Assembly: GCA_027073945.1 (NCBI GenBank)
Contig: JALTEL010000309.1
Span: 1-22,552, forward strand
Length of the DNA stretch: 22,552 bases
Reading direction: 5' to 3'
Source: Caldifarciminota bacterium
Lineage (GTDB): Bacteria; WOR-3; Hydrothermia; UBA1063; CAJXJZ01
In this document: positions 1 through 7,182 of the stretch, piece after piece
How positions within the stretch are numbered: position 1 is the first letter of the stretch
Layout of the letters: each line of letters begins with the position of its first letter
Notes under the pieces: generated by a model
Databases searched by the model: none
What the model was told of the DNA's origin: nothing
Seen by the model: only the letters and a program-made list of their open reading frames with translations
Program-made: the position numbers and the translations under genes

Positions 1-604
1 CTCTTCGCCCTATTATGTCCTTTGTCGGTATGATTATTCCTTTCTCTCCTATCCCTACTCGCCCTATCCTGCCTTTCCCGCTCCTCTTCGCTACGTATAA
101 TCCCCTGTCTGCATATTCAAATAGCTTCTCCCACTCCAGTCCGTCATCCGGATATGTCCCTATGCCTATGCTCGCACTTATCTTTACTCCGCCTAAGTCT
201 CGCTCCCTTAACGATTCTATTATTCTCTTGCCTACTATCTCCGCTCCCATTCCGTCTGTCGCCGGTAGTATTACTATGAATTCGTCACCTCCGTATCTTA
301 TTACCATATCTACATCTCGGACAGCTTCTCCTATAACTTGCGCAAATTCCGCAAGTACTCTGTCCCCTCTGAGATGTCCATAAGTATCGTTTATTTCCTT
401 AAAATTATCAATATCAAGTATAAGTATGGAAAAACTACCGCCATATCTTCTTATGCGCTTGATTTCCCTATCTACAGCTATGTGAAGATATCTTCTGTTA
501 TATGTATTTGTTAGTTCATCTCTATAAAATAATCTGTTCTGCATGTTAATAATTTTAAGCATTTTGTTCGTTCTGTCAAGTATTAGTCTCACATGCGTAC
601 TCAT
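1..604 (-). CDS. Stand-alone GGDEF diguanylate cyclase, partial (C-terminus off the left edge)
   Basis: This reading frame is open from ATG at 604 down to base 2 with no stop, so the 3' end lies outside the window. The 201 visible residues begin with a short helical stretch and the usual GGDEF entry (DELTNTYNRRYL). Then come a metal-binding LDIDNFKEIND and the active-site loop YGGDEF. An RDVD motif sits five residues before GGDEF, which is the spacing of the inhibitory I-site, so both catalysis and c-di-GMP feedback look intact. Known role of the family: making c-di-GMP from two GTP. No sensor domain precedes it; an in-frame TGA lies two codons upstream of the ATG, and no clear Shine-Dalgarno is visible. 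The gene is divergent from the regulator at 688. Codon use changes sharply half way (see findings). Sure of the domain, less sure of the start. Confidence 0.9.
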   Translation of the reverse strand, partial: MSTHVRLILDRTNKMLKIINMQNRLFYRDELTNTYNRRYLHIAVDREIKRIRRYGGSFSILILDIDNFKEINDTYGHLRGDRVLAEFAQVIGEAVRDVDMVIRYGGDEFIVILPATDGMGAEIVGKRIIESLRERDLGGVKISASIGIGTYPDDGLEWEKLFEYADRGLYVAKRSGKGRIGRVGIGEKGIIIPTKDIIGRR

Positions 605-652
605 AACTCAAAAATGTTGGTAGAATATCAAGAGCACAGTTCAATATTGTAT

Positions 653-681
653 TTGACTGCCATACAGTAATGGTGTATTAT
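653..681 (+). promoter_or_regulatory. Sigma-70-type promoter of the YtrA-type regulator operon
   Basis: TTGACT at 653-658 is followed by a 17-base spacer and TATTAT at 676-681, each one base off consensus. A start of transcription 6-8 bases downstream would fall at 687-689, which is the ATG at 688. The -10 box overlaps an upstream in-frame ATG at 670, making that ATG unusable as a start if this promoter is the real one. Confidence 0.7.
662..678 (+). promoter_or_regulatory. Candidate operator: dyad between -35 and -10
   Basis: ATACA at 662-666 and TGTAT at 674-678 form a perfect 5-bp inverted repeat with a 7-base gap. It lies inside the promoter spacer and overlaps the -10 box. GntR/YtrA proteins bind as dimers to such palindromes and usually repress their own operon, so autorepression is the natural reading. 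The arms are short, so chance is possible. Confidence 0.4.
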
Positions 682-687
682 TTATAT

Positions 688-1053
688 ATGACACTGGGAC
701 AGAAAAACGAGATTATTTTCAAAACTGGATATCCTATATACTTACAGATTGTTCAGCTGATAAAAGGTCGGATATTGCGCGGAGAATATCCTTTAACAGG
801 CAAACTTCCTTCTGTAAGGGCACTATCCGTAATATTGGGTATAAACCCCAATACCGTTCAAAAGGCTTATTCTGAATTGGTTAGAGGGGGGCTTGTTGTC
901 ATGAAAAGAGGCATTGGTTTTTTTGTTACTGATGACAGAGATCTTTTGGAAAATGAAAGAGACAGGCTGTTAGAACGGATATTGAAACAGTTTTTGAATG
1001 ATCTATCTTCTATAGGTGTATCATTGGACCAGGTCAAAGAGAGAATGTCATGA
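688..1053 (+). CDS. GntR-family transcriptional regulator, YtrA subfamily
   Basis: A 121-residue protein of the size of YtrA-type regulators: an N-terminal GntR winged helix-turn-helix (YPIYLQIVQLIKGRILRGEY, then KLPSVRALS and GINPNTVQKAYSEL) and a short helical dimerisation tail with no effector domain. These proteins typically repress an ABC transporter operon that they head, as here. I chose ATG 688 rather than ATG 670 because the -10 box of a good promoter covers 676-681 and the GntR fold starts after residue 7. With that choice the mRNA would have virtually no leader. The stop overlaps the ATPase start in an ATGA arrangement (1050-1053), so translation is coupled. Ligand unknown; YtrA relatives often answer to cell-wall-active compounds, but nothing here shows that. 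Confidence 0.88.
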   Translation: MTLGQKNEIIFKTGYPIYLQIVQLIKGRILRGEYPLTGKLPSVRALSVILGINPNTVQKAYSELVRGGLVVMKRGIGFFVTDDRDLLENERDRLLERILKQFLNDLSSIGVSLDQVKERMS

Positions 1054-1745
1054 CATCTATTATGGAATGCCAGGCTATATCCAAAAAATACGGAAGTAAA
1101 AAGGTCATTGGTTCTCTCTCTGTCGCTTTGGAGCAGGGGAAGATATACGGACTCATAGGCCCAAATGGTATGGGAAAGTCAACACTCATTAAGATGATGG
1201 CGGGTATTTTAAAACCCACAAAGGGCAGAATACTATTCAATGGTAAAAAATACAGAAGAACAGATAGAAAATATGTATCATATATGTCAGAGCAGTTTAT
1301 GCTGTACGATTTTATGACTGTACGAGAGCATATGGCATTTGCCTCAAAGATTTTTCAGGACTGGGATGATTCAAGGGCAGAAAGGTTGATTTCCTTACTG
1401 AATATTTCTGAAAACGAGAATATAGGAAAATTGTCAAAGGGATTTAAAACCCGGGTGCAGATGGCAATGACCCTTTCCAGGAAGAGTAAGGTATACCTGC
1501 TTGATGAACCCCTGTCTGGCATTGACCCATCATCAAGAGAAAGGATTGTTCAGGCAGTGCTATCGGAATTCGGACAGGACAATACATTTGTCATATCAAC
1601 GCATCTTATTCAGGATGTGGAAAGCTTGCTTGATTACGTTTTCTTTATGAATAACGGAGAGATAGTATTGAGTGGTGAAGCAGACGAATTGCGCCATAAG
1701 TATGATGGTTCTATTCGTCATATATTTCTTGAACTTTTCGGATAG
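1050..1745 (+). CDS. ABC transporter ATP-binding protein (YtrB/EcsA-like)
   Basis: 231 residues with one ABC ATPase domain. Walker A is GPNGMGKST at residues 37-45. The signature region reads LSKGF near residue 128, a weakened form of LSGGQ that is common in this exporter subfamily. Walker B with the catalytic Glu is VYLLDEP near 147-153, followed by the D-loop SGIDP. The switch His is in ISTHL near residue 184. It starts within the regulator stop (4-base overlap) and its stop is followed nine bases later by the permease start, so it should power that permease at the inner face of the membrane. Substrate cannot be told from sequence. Confidence 0.92.
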   Translation: MTSIMECQAISKKYGSKKVIGSLSVALEQGKIYGLIGPNGMGKSTLIKMMAGILKPTKGRILFNGKKYRRTDRKYVSYMSEQFMLYDFMTVREHMAFASKIFQDWDDSRAERLISLLNISENENIGKLSKGFKTRVQMAMTLSRKSKVYLLDEPLSGIDPSSRERIVQAVLSEFGQDNTFVISTHLIQDVESLLDYVFFMNNGEIVLSGEADELRHKYDGSIRHIFLELFG

Positions 1746-1754
1746 GAGCATAAT

Positions 1755-2459
1755 ATGAGAATCTGGGCCATATTGCTGAAAGATTTAAGAGAAGTAAGAA
1801 TGTGGCTAATTACAGCGGTCATAATAGAGGTAATAACAGGCCTCTTTATTTTTCTGATGACAAGGGGCAATGATTTTCAGCAGATTTCATCTTTTCTTAT
1901 ACTGCTTCCTCTTCCTTTGCTTCCCCTGTACTTCTTTATGCGTGGTATTATACATATTAAAAAAGAATGGGACAGAGGGACCATACAAATTTATCTGCAG
2001 AGTGATATGTCCTGCTGGGAATTTAATGCTGCAGAGGTAGCATTTATGCTGGCAGAAGTCGCAGTTATATATTTAACAATTGAGATTTTATTTATTGTTT
2101 TAAACAGATTGCTGCATTCTGCCGTGATTTTTTATCCCACCCCTGGAATTATAATCCTGTTCTTTCCGCTCTATATAATGTATTATATTTTTGGATATAC
2201 CGTGCAATTATTCACATATACAGTGAGGAGAGGTAGAAAAACACTTGCGTTTTTATGTGCTCTCTTTCTGTTTATAGCTGGAATGCGTTTGAACAGCATT
2301 ATCGCACCGTATATCAGTGGTGATTTTCATTATACCATACGCATATTGGAAAGGCTACAAACCCGTGCAGTTGCATCAAGCCTGTTTTTTATTCCGATTA
2401 TATTTGCAATTTTTTTGTTTGTTCTGGATGTATTGTTGTATTCAAGGGCAGAGTATTAA
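1755..2459 (+). CDS. ABC-2-like membrane permease subunit
   Basis: 234 residues, very hydrophobic, with about six membrane segments near residues 15-37, 45-62, 93-115, 125-150, 160-182 and 208-230. A charged cytoplasmic segment (HIKKEWDRGT) follows segment two and resembles the coupling-helix region of ABC-2 permeases. An AGGAG ribosome site at 1744-1748 overlaps the ATPase stop and lies six bases before the ATG. Paired with the ATPase upstream it would form a homodimeric exporter or lipid/peptide-stress transporter of the YtrBC(D) kind. No second permease gene is present, and no substrate-binding protein. Confidence 0.82.
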   Translation: MRIWAILLKDLREVRMWLITAVIIEVITGLFIFLMTRGNDFQQISSFLILLPLPLLPLYFFMRGIIHIKKEWDRGTIQIYLQSDMSCWEFNAAEVAFMLAEVAVIYLTIEILFIVLNRLLHSAVIFYPTPGIIILFFPLYIMYYIFGYTVQLFTYTVRRGRKTLAFLCALFLFIAGMRLNSIIAPYISGDFHYTIRILERLQTRAVASSLFFIPIIFAIFLFVLDVLLYSRAEY

Positions 2460-2462
2460 GAG

Positions 2463-2491
2463 TTGGTTTATTTTGTGTATTGGGATATAAG
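2463..2491 (+). promoter_or_regulatory. Weak candidate promoter before the toast-rack-like gene
   Basis: TTGGTT at 2463-2468, a 17-base spacer and TATAAG at 2486-2491 lie in the 64-base gap between the permease and the next gene. Each box matches consensus in four or five positions. The gene could equally be read through from the regulator promoter. Confidence 0.35.
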
Positions 2492-2523
2492 TTGTGCAGT
2501 TATCATAAATTTGGAGGTGTAAT

Positions 2524-3327
2524 GTGTTTGGGATTATGACAATAGCAATGCTTGCGTTCACACACACCTATAAGGTAAAAATAAAAAAGACCAGTTCCCT
2601 TGGTCTTGATTGCGTAGGGAACGTTCTTATCACCACATGGAACAAAAAGTACCTCAGCTGGGAGATAAATGCCCCAGATTCTATCTCCTATAAATTCCAT
2701 GTGGAAAAGGGAGAAGATAATTATGTGCACTGTGTAGTGGAGAATATTCATGAACAGACCGATTTGAAATCTGATTTAAAAGATCTGAGGCACAATATAT
2801 TTTCTGATAGCGTATTCATAACCTATAAAATACCGCAGAGCACGCTTCTTGAGATGGTTTCCGTTAATGCCGGATTTTTAAAAGGCACAATGCTCTTTAA
2901 TAAGTTCAACATCAAAGAAATGGAATTGAATGTTGGAGCAGGGAGTTTTAAATTCATTGTATCCCATCCTAATAAAGTACCTATGGATAGCTTCCTATTA
3001 AGCGAAGGAATGGCAAAGGGTGAAATCCATGGACTTGGCAATTTAAGGGCAAGAGCCTGTAATATCGGTATAGGTGTTGGAAAACTTGTAGTTTATGCAG
3101 ATGGCAATTGGAAAAAAACAGCAGAGCTTAGTATCAATTCGGGGGCAGCTATAATCGTTATAAAAGTTCCGGATAATATTAACTGTTGCATGGGGAATAC
3201 CAACGGTGCCCTGAATTTTGAAGATATAAAAGCCTGCCATTGTGGTAAAAATGCGGATTTCAAGATAAATTTCAGCGGTGCCCTTACGGGATTGAAAATA
3301 GAACCCTATGACGAGAACCCGGAATGA
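2524..3327 (+). CDS. Beta-rich DUF4097/'toast-rack'-like putative adhesin or stress protein
   Basis: 267 residues starting at GTG 2524, chosen because GGAGGT at 2513-2518 sits five bases upstream. The N-terminus carries a short hydrophobic stretch (residues 3-11) that may act as an anchor, but it is not a clean signal peptide. The rest alternates short beta strands with turns: VGAGSFKF, GIGVGKLVVYADG and INSGAAIIVIKVP are the repeating short-strand, Gly-turn pattern of DUF4097/LiaF-C-type solenoids. The closing element (INSG..IIVIKVP) is the most telling. Related proteins often sit beside YtrA-ABC operons and in cell-envelope stress modules, which fits this position. Four Cys occur in the last 80 residues (NCCMG, KACHCG). 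Exact family uncertain; function unknown. Confidence 0.6.
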   Translation: MFGIMTIAMLAFTHTYKVKIKKTSSLGLDCVGNVLITTWNKKYLSWEINAPDSISYKFHVEKGEDNYVHCVVENIHEQTDLKSDLKDLRHNIFSDSVFITYKIPQSTLLEMVSVNAGFLKGTMLFNKFNIKEMELNVGAGSFKFIVSHPNKVPMDSFLLSEGMAKGEIHGLGNLRARACNIGIGVGKLVVYADGNWKKTAELSINSGAAIIVIKVPDNINCCMGNTNGALNFEDIKACHCGKNADFKINFSGALTGLKIEPYDENPE

Positions 3328-3333
3328 ATGTGG

Positions 3334-3364
3334 CCTATATGGCAGCCTTCATATGGATTATAGG
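3334..3364 (+). other. Dyad-rich intergenic stretch, function unclear
   Basis: In the 138-base gap 3328-3465, CCTATA at 3334-3339 pairs with TATAGG at 3359-3364, and inside it ATATG at 3337-3341 faces CATAT at 3350-3354. The two pairings share bases, so only one can form fully. It sits just after a stop codon where a terminator would be expected, but no T-run follows. Apart from the promoter at 3414-3442 I see nothing else in this gap. Confidence 0.25.
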
Positions 3365-3413
3365 GCGGTTTAGCTAATGTTTAGATATGTACTTTCCGTA
3401 ATTAATCAAAAAC

Positions 3414-3442
3414 TTGAACTTACCGGTAAAATAATTTATAAT
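3414..3442 (+). promoter_or_regulatory. Near-consensus sigma-70 promoter of the cyclase/TPR operon
   Basis: TTGAAC at 3414-3419, exactly 17 bases, then a perfect TATAAT at 3437-3442. Transcription should begin around 3449. That excludes the ATG at 3448 as a start and agrees with the SD-supported GTG at 3466. All genes from here to 14775 are co-oriented with gaps below about 70 bases, so this may drive an 11-kb transcript. Confidence 0.75.
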
Positions 3443-3465
3443 TTTAAATGCACAAGGAGGTGAAA

Positions 3466-3654
3466 GTGAGAGGAATATATGCTATGATTTTTATTCTGAT
3501 TTTACTTCCCGGATGTAAAAAGAAAAATGATGTGATAGAACAGGGATTTGAAAAGCCTGTAAGAGTTTACAAACATGCCAAGAAACAAATAAAAGATATT
3601 AATAAAAAGCATATTGAACAGTTGCAGCAGCTCAATGATTCAATTAATAATTAA
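3466..3654 (+). CDS. Very small lipoprotein (62 residues)
   Basis: Start GTG 3466 was chosen because GGAGGTG at 3456-3462 lies just upstream and the predicted transcription start falls after the in-frame ATG at 3448. The protein opens with a short hydrophobic signal ending in the lipobox LLPGC at about residues 12-16, so signal peptidase II cleavage and lipidation at that Cys are expected. The mature part is about 45 residues, highly charged (KKKND, KHAKKQIKDINKKH) and probably one amphipathic helix. The stop abuts the next ATG with no gap. No family recognised. Its place at the head of the cyclase operon makes an envelope-sensing role possible, but that is only inference. Confidence 0.75.
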   Translation: MRGIYAMIFILILLPGCKKKNDVIEQGFEKPVRVYKHAKKQIKDINKKHIEQLQQLNDSINN

Positions 3655-4356
3655 ATGAAGGCTTTTGTAGGGACATCCGGCTGGAGCTATGCATGGAATA
3701 AAGGGAGAAGCCTTCAATGGTATATTGATAATACTTCGTTTAATGCAGTTGAATTGAATGCGAGCTTTTACAGATTCCCTTTCCCGGCTTATGTGAATTC
3801 CTGGGCAAAAAAAGGCGATAGGATAAGATTTGCAGTGAAAGTGAACAGATTTATTACCCATATTCACAGATTAAATGATACTGCAAAGGCACAGTGGGAA
3901 AAATTCAGACTGCTTTTCAAACCGCTTGATAAAAAAATTGATTTCTATCTTTTTCAGTTTCCGCCGAACTTTAAAACAAACAAAGAAAAGATTCTGCTGG
4001 AATTTATAGAATATACGGGTCTTAATGCAAGATTTGCGGCTGAGTTTAGAAATAACGAATGGTTTAGCAAACAAGAGATTAGAAAAATAGAAAAGTCCGG
4101 TGCTACTTTTGTGTCTGTCAGTGCCCCGGGTTTACCATCTTCAATAATAAAAACCTCTGAATTTGTTTATCTGAGAATGCATGGAATGGTTGATTGGTAT
4201 GCCTACAAATATGATTACGAAGAACTGAAAGGATTTGCTGAGCAAATAGAATCAGTTTCACCTGAGAAAGCCTATGTGTTTTTTAATAATGACCATGACA
4301 TGCTTGAAAATGGCAAAATTATGGTAAATTTACTTAAAAGTTACATAAAATATTAA
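3655..4356 (+). CDS. DUF72 (YecE-like) family protein
   Basis: 233 residues, the normal length for DUF72. The family opening is present (FVGTSGWSY), as are NAVELNASFYRFP near residue 35, FAVKVNRFITH, YLFQFPPNF, AAEFRNNEWF, YLRMHG and the closing YVFFNNDHD. DUF72 proteins are TIM-barrel-like with conserved acidic and His residues and no settled reaction; links to nucleic-acid or sugar metabolism have been proposed. It begins on the base after the lipoprotein stop and is followed thirteen bases later by the cyclase gene, so it is likely co-expressed. Why it is in a signalling operon is not evident. Confidence 0.9.
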   Translation: MKAFVGTSGWSYAWNKGRSLQWYIDNTSFNAVELNASFYRFPFPAYVNSWAKKGDRIRFAVKVNRFITHIHRLNDTAKAQWEKFRLLFKPLDKKIDFYLFQFPPNFKTNKEKILLEFIEYTGLNARFAAEFRNNEWFSKQEIRKIEKSGATFVSVSAPGLPSSIIKTSEFVYLRMHGMVDWYAYKYDYEELKGFAEQIESVSPEKAYVFFNNDHDMLENGKIMVNLLKSYIKY

Positions 4357-4369
4357 AAAGAGGGTAAAT

Positions 4370-7114
4370 ATGGTATCTAATAAACAAAAATCTGATAGAC
4401 TTTTCGGAGTCATAAAAGCATTTGTGCCTTTTCGGGTATACGATGCCCTGGCAAAAGGCAAGCGTAGTGGATTTTATAAAAATGAGGTTATGACAGCGGT
4501 ATATATGGATGTTTCAGGATTTACCGCCATGAGTGAACAATTGTCGCAGATGGGCAAAGAAGGAGCTGAGGAAATAACATCGGTGATAAACTCTTTTTTC
4601 TCTCCGCTTGTTGATATAATAACAGAGGAAGGCGGTGATATTTATAGGTTCGGAGGGGATGCCATTATTGCCTTCTTTTATGGCAATAGTGAAAAAGAGA
4701 ATGCTCTTCTGGCTTTAAAAACGGCAAGGAAAGCTGTGGATTTTGTACATAAAAACAGCACTGTTAAAACAAGTGCAGGAAATTTCTATATAAGCATTCA
4801 CATAGGTATAACAACCGGCCCGGTATTTTTTAAAGATTTGAATGTAGATTTTTTATTCAGCGGAAAATCCGCACACAATGTATTAGTCGCCGTTGAAAAA
4901 GCTGAGAAAGGTGAGATAGTTGTGGATACCAGAACAAAAAAGCATTTTAAAGAAGGGAATTTCGAGAGAAGAGGTAAATCATTTTTCAAGGTATTGAATC
5001 CAGACAGTATTGTGGTTCCGGACACCATAAAACCTTTGAAACACACACTCAGGATTAAGGAAGAAAAGAAAGAAAAAATGCTGGGAAGGTTAAAGAATTA
5101 TATATCAAAATGGCTTCTTGAAAAGATTAAAATTAAAGCAGCCTTTGATGCATCTGATGGTGAACACAGGAAGATTACAGTACTTTTTGTTCATTTTTCG
5201 AGTTTTGATTTTGAAAAAAATCCCGGAAAAGCTTCGTCCGTGCTTGATGAATTTTATAACACTGTTTACAGATTATTAGAAAAATATAAGGGGTACATGA
5301 ACAAAATAGATCTATACGAAAATAGCGACAGACTTCTCTTACTTTTTGGTTTCCCTGAGGCGCATGAGCATGACGAGGAGCGAGCCTGCATTTTTGCTCA
5401 TGAATTATTTTCTGTTTTCAAGAACAGTGAGGTAAATCTTCAGATAGGCATCAATACTGGGTATGCCTTTGCTGCTCCCGTTGGGTCTGACGTAAGAAGA
5501 GAGTACACTGTTATGGGAGATACTGTGAATTATGCAGCAAGGCTCGCATCTGCTGCCAAACCGGGAATTGCCCTTGTTTCTGATGATATCTACAAAAAAA
5601 ACTCGAATATTTTTGATTTTGAGTTTTTTGGTTATAAGAGATTTAAGGGAAAGAGCGGCATAAAGCCAGTTTACAGGCTTAAAGGTAAGAAAGCGAAAAA
5701 AGCAAAAAAAGATACAAGAGACCTTGTTTCTACATGGGTTTCAGAGAGTAAGAAAATGGTGGGGCGAGATAAGGAGTTATCTCTTATAAGGGATGCTATA
5801 GAATCCACAGCCAGTAAAAAGGGGAAAATTATCGGTATTATCGGTGAAGCCGGATTGGGAAAATCCAGGTTGGCAAGGGAAGCGAGTAGCATTTTAAAAG
5901 GAAAAAATTTTGAGTCTTATGTCGGAAGCTGCTTTTCTTACGGTGTGTCAATATCATATCAGCCATGGATATCTATTTTAAATGATATTTTTGGAATATT
6001 ACCAGAGGATAACCAGGAAACAGAACATAAAAAAATAATTGAAAAAACCAGGGAAGTGAGCAGAAAGTTGATAGACTGGCTCCCAATAATAGGGGAGGTC
6101 ATGGGTATTCCATTTGAGGAAACTTCTCTTACCAAATTTGCCGACCCAAAATTGAGAAAACAAAGGTTTTTTGATATTGTTTTTGATTTCCTTAAACATG
6201 AAGCTAAAAGCCATCCAATTGCAATAATAATTGAAGACCTACACTGGGCAGATTCTGCATCTTTGGAACTGATAAACTACATAGCACGGAATATATACAA
6301 CAAAAATATCATGATGATTATGGTTACAAGACCGATTAACAGAATTCTGGAGTTTATGGAAAAGGATTATTACATTGAGATAAGATTGCATGAATTGAAG
6401 AAAGAGGATACTGCAAAATTGGTGAAAAGTCTACTGAGTATAAGGTCAATTCCAAAAGATTTTAAGGATGCAATAGTTGACAAATCTCAGGGTAATCCTT
6501 TTTATACGGAAGAAATTATAAAATCTCTGATTGAGCAGGGATATGTATGGCTTAACAAAAATAAAAAATGGAAATTCACAGGGGATGTAAAAGAGATTGT
6601 ATTACCTGACAGAGTTGAGGAAATTATACTAAGCAGAATTGATAGGCTGAATTTAAAAGAGCGTATGGTTTTACAGACCACTTCTGTTCTGGGTAGGGAA
6701 TTTCCCGCATTTCTTTTACAGTCTCTTTTTGCCGATATTGAAACAATAAAAGAAGACCTGAGTAATTTGAGAAGGCTTGATTTGATACAGATAAACACAA
6801 GAAGGGGAGAAACTCGATATATGTTTAAGCATGTGCTCACTCAAGAGGTTGCATACGGCACGCTCTCTTTTGCAAAGAAAAGGAAACTCCATAAGGAAGT
6901 AGGAACCTTTATTGAAAACAAATATGCTGAAAGGAAGGAAGAGTTCCTTGGTCTTCTATCTTACCATTTTTATCAGGGAAAAGATTACGATAAGGCACTT
7001 TTGTACTCGGTTGAAGCCGGGGAAAAAGCCAAAAATGTTTATGCCAACAATGAGGCTGTTGAGTTTTTTACAAGGGCCATCAATGCTTATGAAAAAATGG
7101 AGGGAAAGAAGTAG
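4370..7114 (+). CDS. Tandem class III adenylate cyclase fused to a STAND-type AAA ATPase (soluble-adenylyl-cyclase-like)
   Basis: 914 residues; AGAGGG at 4359-4364 supports the ATG. Domain 1 (about 40-200) has metal-binding Asp47 (MDVSGFT) and Asp97 (FGGDA), but has His169 and Val173 where the transition-state Asn and Arg belong. Domain 2 (about 268-410) has His275 in place of the first metal Asp but keeps Asp320, Thr380, Asn387 and Arg391 (YTVMGDTVNYAAR). The two can thus form one composite active site, as in mammalian soluble adenylyl cyclase; Thr380 predicts ATP and cAMP. The STAND ATPase (about 460-800) has Walker A GEAGLGKS at 492-499 and Walker B IIIEDLHWAD at 619-628. The last 60 residues start a TPR-like region (DKALLYSVEAGEKAK) and then stop, whereas relatives continue into a long TPR arm. 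No membrane segment, so cytosolic. Six TPR genes follow. Sure of the domains; in-trans TPR docking is inference. Confidence 0.93.
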   Translation: MVSNKQKSDRLFGVIKAFVPFRVYDALAKGKRSGFYKNEVMTAVYMDVSGFTAMSEQLSQMGKEGAEEITSVINSFFSPLVDIITEEGGDIYRFGGDAIIAFFYGNSEKENALLALKTARKAVDFVHKNSTVKTSAGNFYISIHIGITTGPVFFKDLNVDFLFSGKSAHNVLVAVEKAEKGEIVVDTRTKKHFKEGNFERRGKSFFKVLNPDSIVVPDTIKPLKHTLRIKEEKKEKMLGRLKNYISKWLLEKIKIKAAFDASDGEHRKITVLFVHFSSFDFEKNPGKASSVLDEFYNTVYRLLEKYKGYMNKIDLYENSDRLLLLFGFPEAHEHDEERACIFAHELFSVFKNSEVNLQIGINTGYAFAAPVGSDVRREYTVMGDTVNYAARLASAAKPGIALVSDDIYKKNSNIFDFEFFGYKRFKGKSGIKPVYRLKGKKAKKAKKDTRDLVSTWVSESKKMVGRDKELSLIRDAIESTASKKGKIIGIIGEAGLGKSRLAREASSILKGKNFESYVGSCFSYGVSISYQPWISILNDIFGILPEDNQETEHKKIIEKTREVSRKLIDWLPIIGEVMGIPFEETSLTKFADPKLRKQRFFDIVFDFLKHEAKSHPIAIIIEDLHWADSASLELINYIARNIYNKNIMMIMVTRPINRILEFMEKDYYIEIRLHELKKEDTAKLVKSLLSIRSIPKDFKDAIVDKSQGNPFYTEEIIKSLIEQGYVWLNKNKKWKFTGDVKEIVLPDRVEEIILSRIDRLNLKERMVLQTTSVLGREFPAFLLQSLFADIETIKEDLSNLRRLDLIQINTRRGETRYMFKHVLTQEVAYGTLSFAKKRKLHKEVGTFIENKYAERKEEFLGLLSYHFYQGKDYDKALLYSVEAGEKAKNVYANNEAVEFFTRAINAYEKMEGKK

Positions 7115-7182
7115 AATATATGATATCCATTGCTGACAGTTACGGGGACTGAGATCAATTATACATTTCTTTAATTTAGATA

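Noticed and set aside
15..383. 122-residue plus-strand open frame at the left edge
   Set aside because: It is the reverse strand of the GGDEF gene, open only because of the purine-rich coding strand; its translation is low-complexity with no family.
670..687. Upstream ATG for the YtrA-type regulator
   Set aside because: It is overlapped by the dyad and followed by the -10 box of the best promoter, lies before the expected mRNA start, and has no ribosome site.
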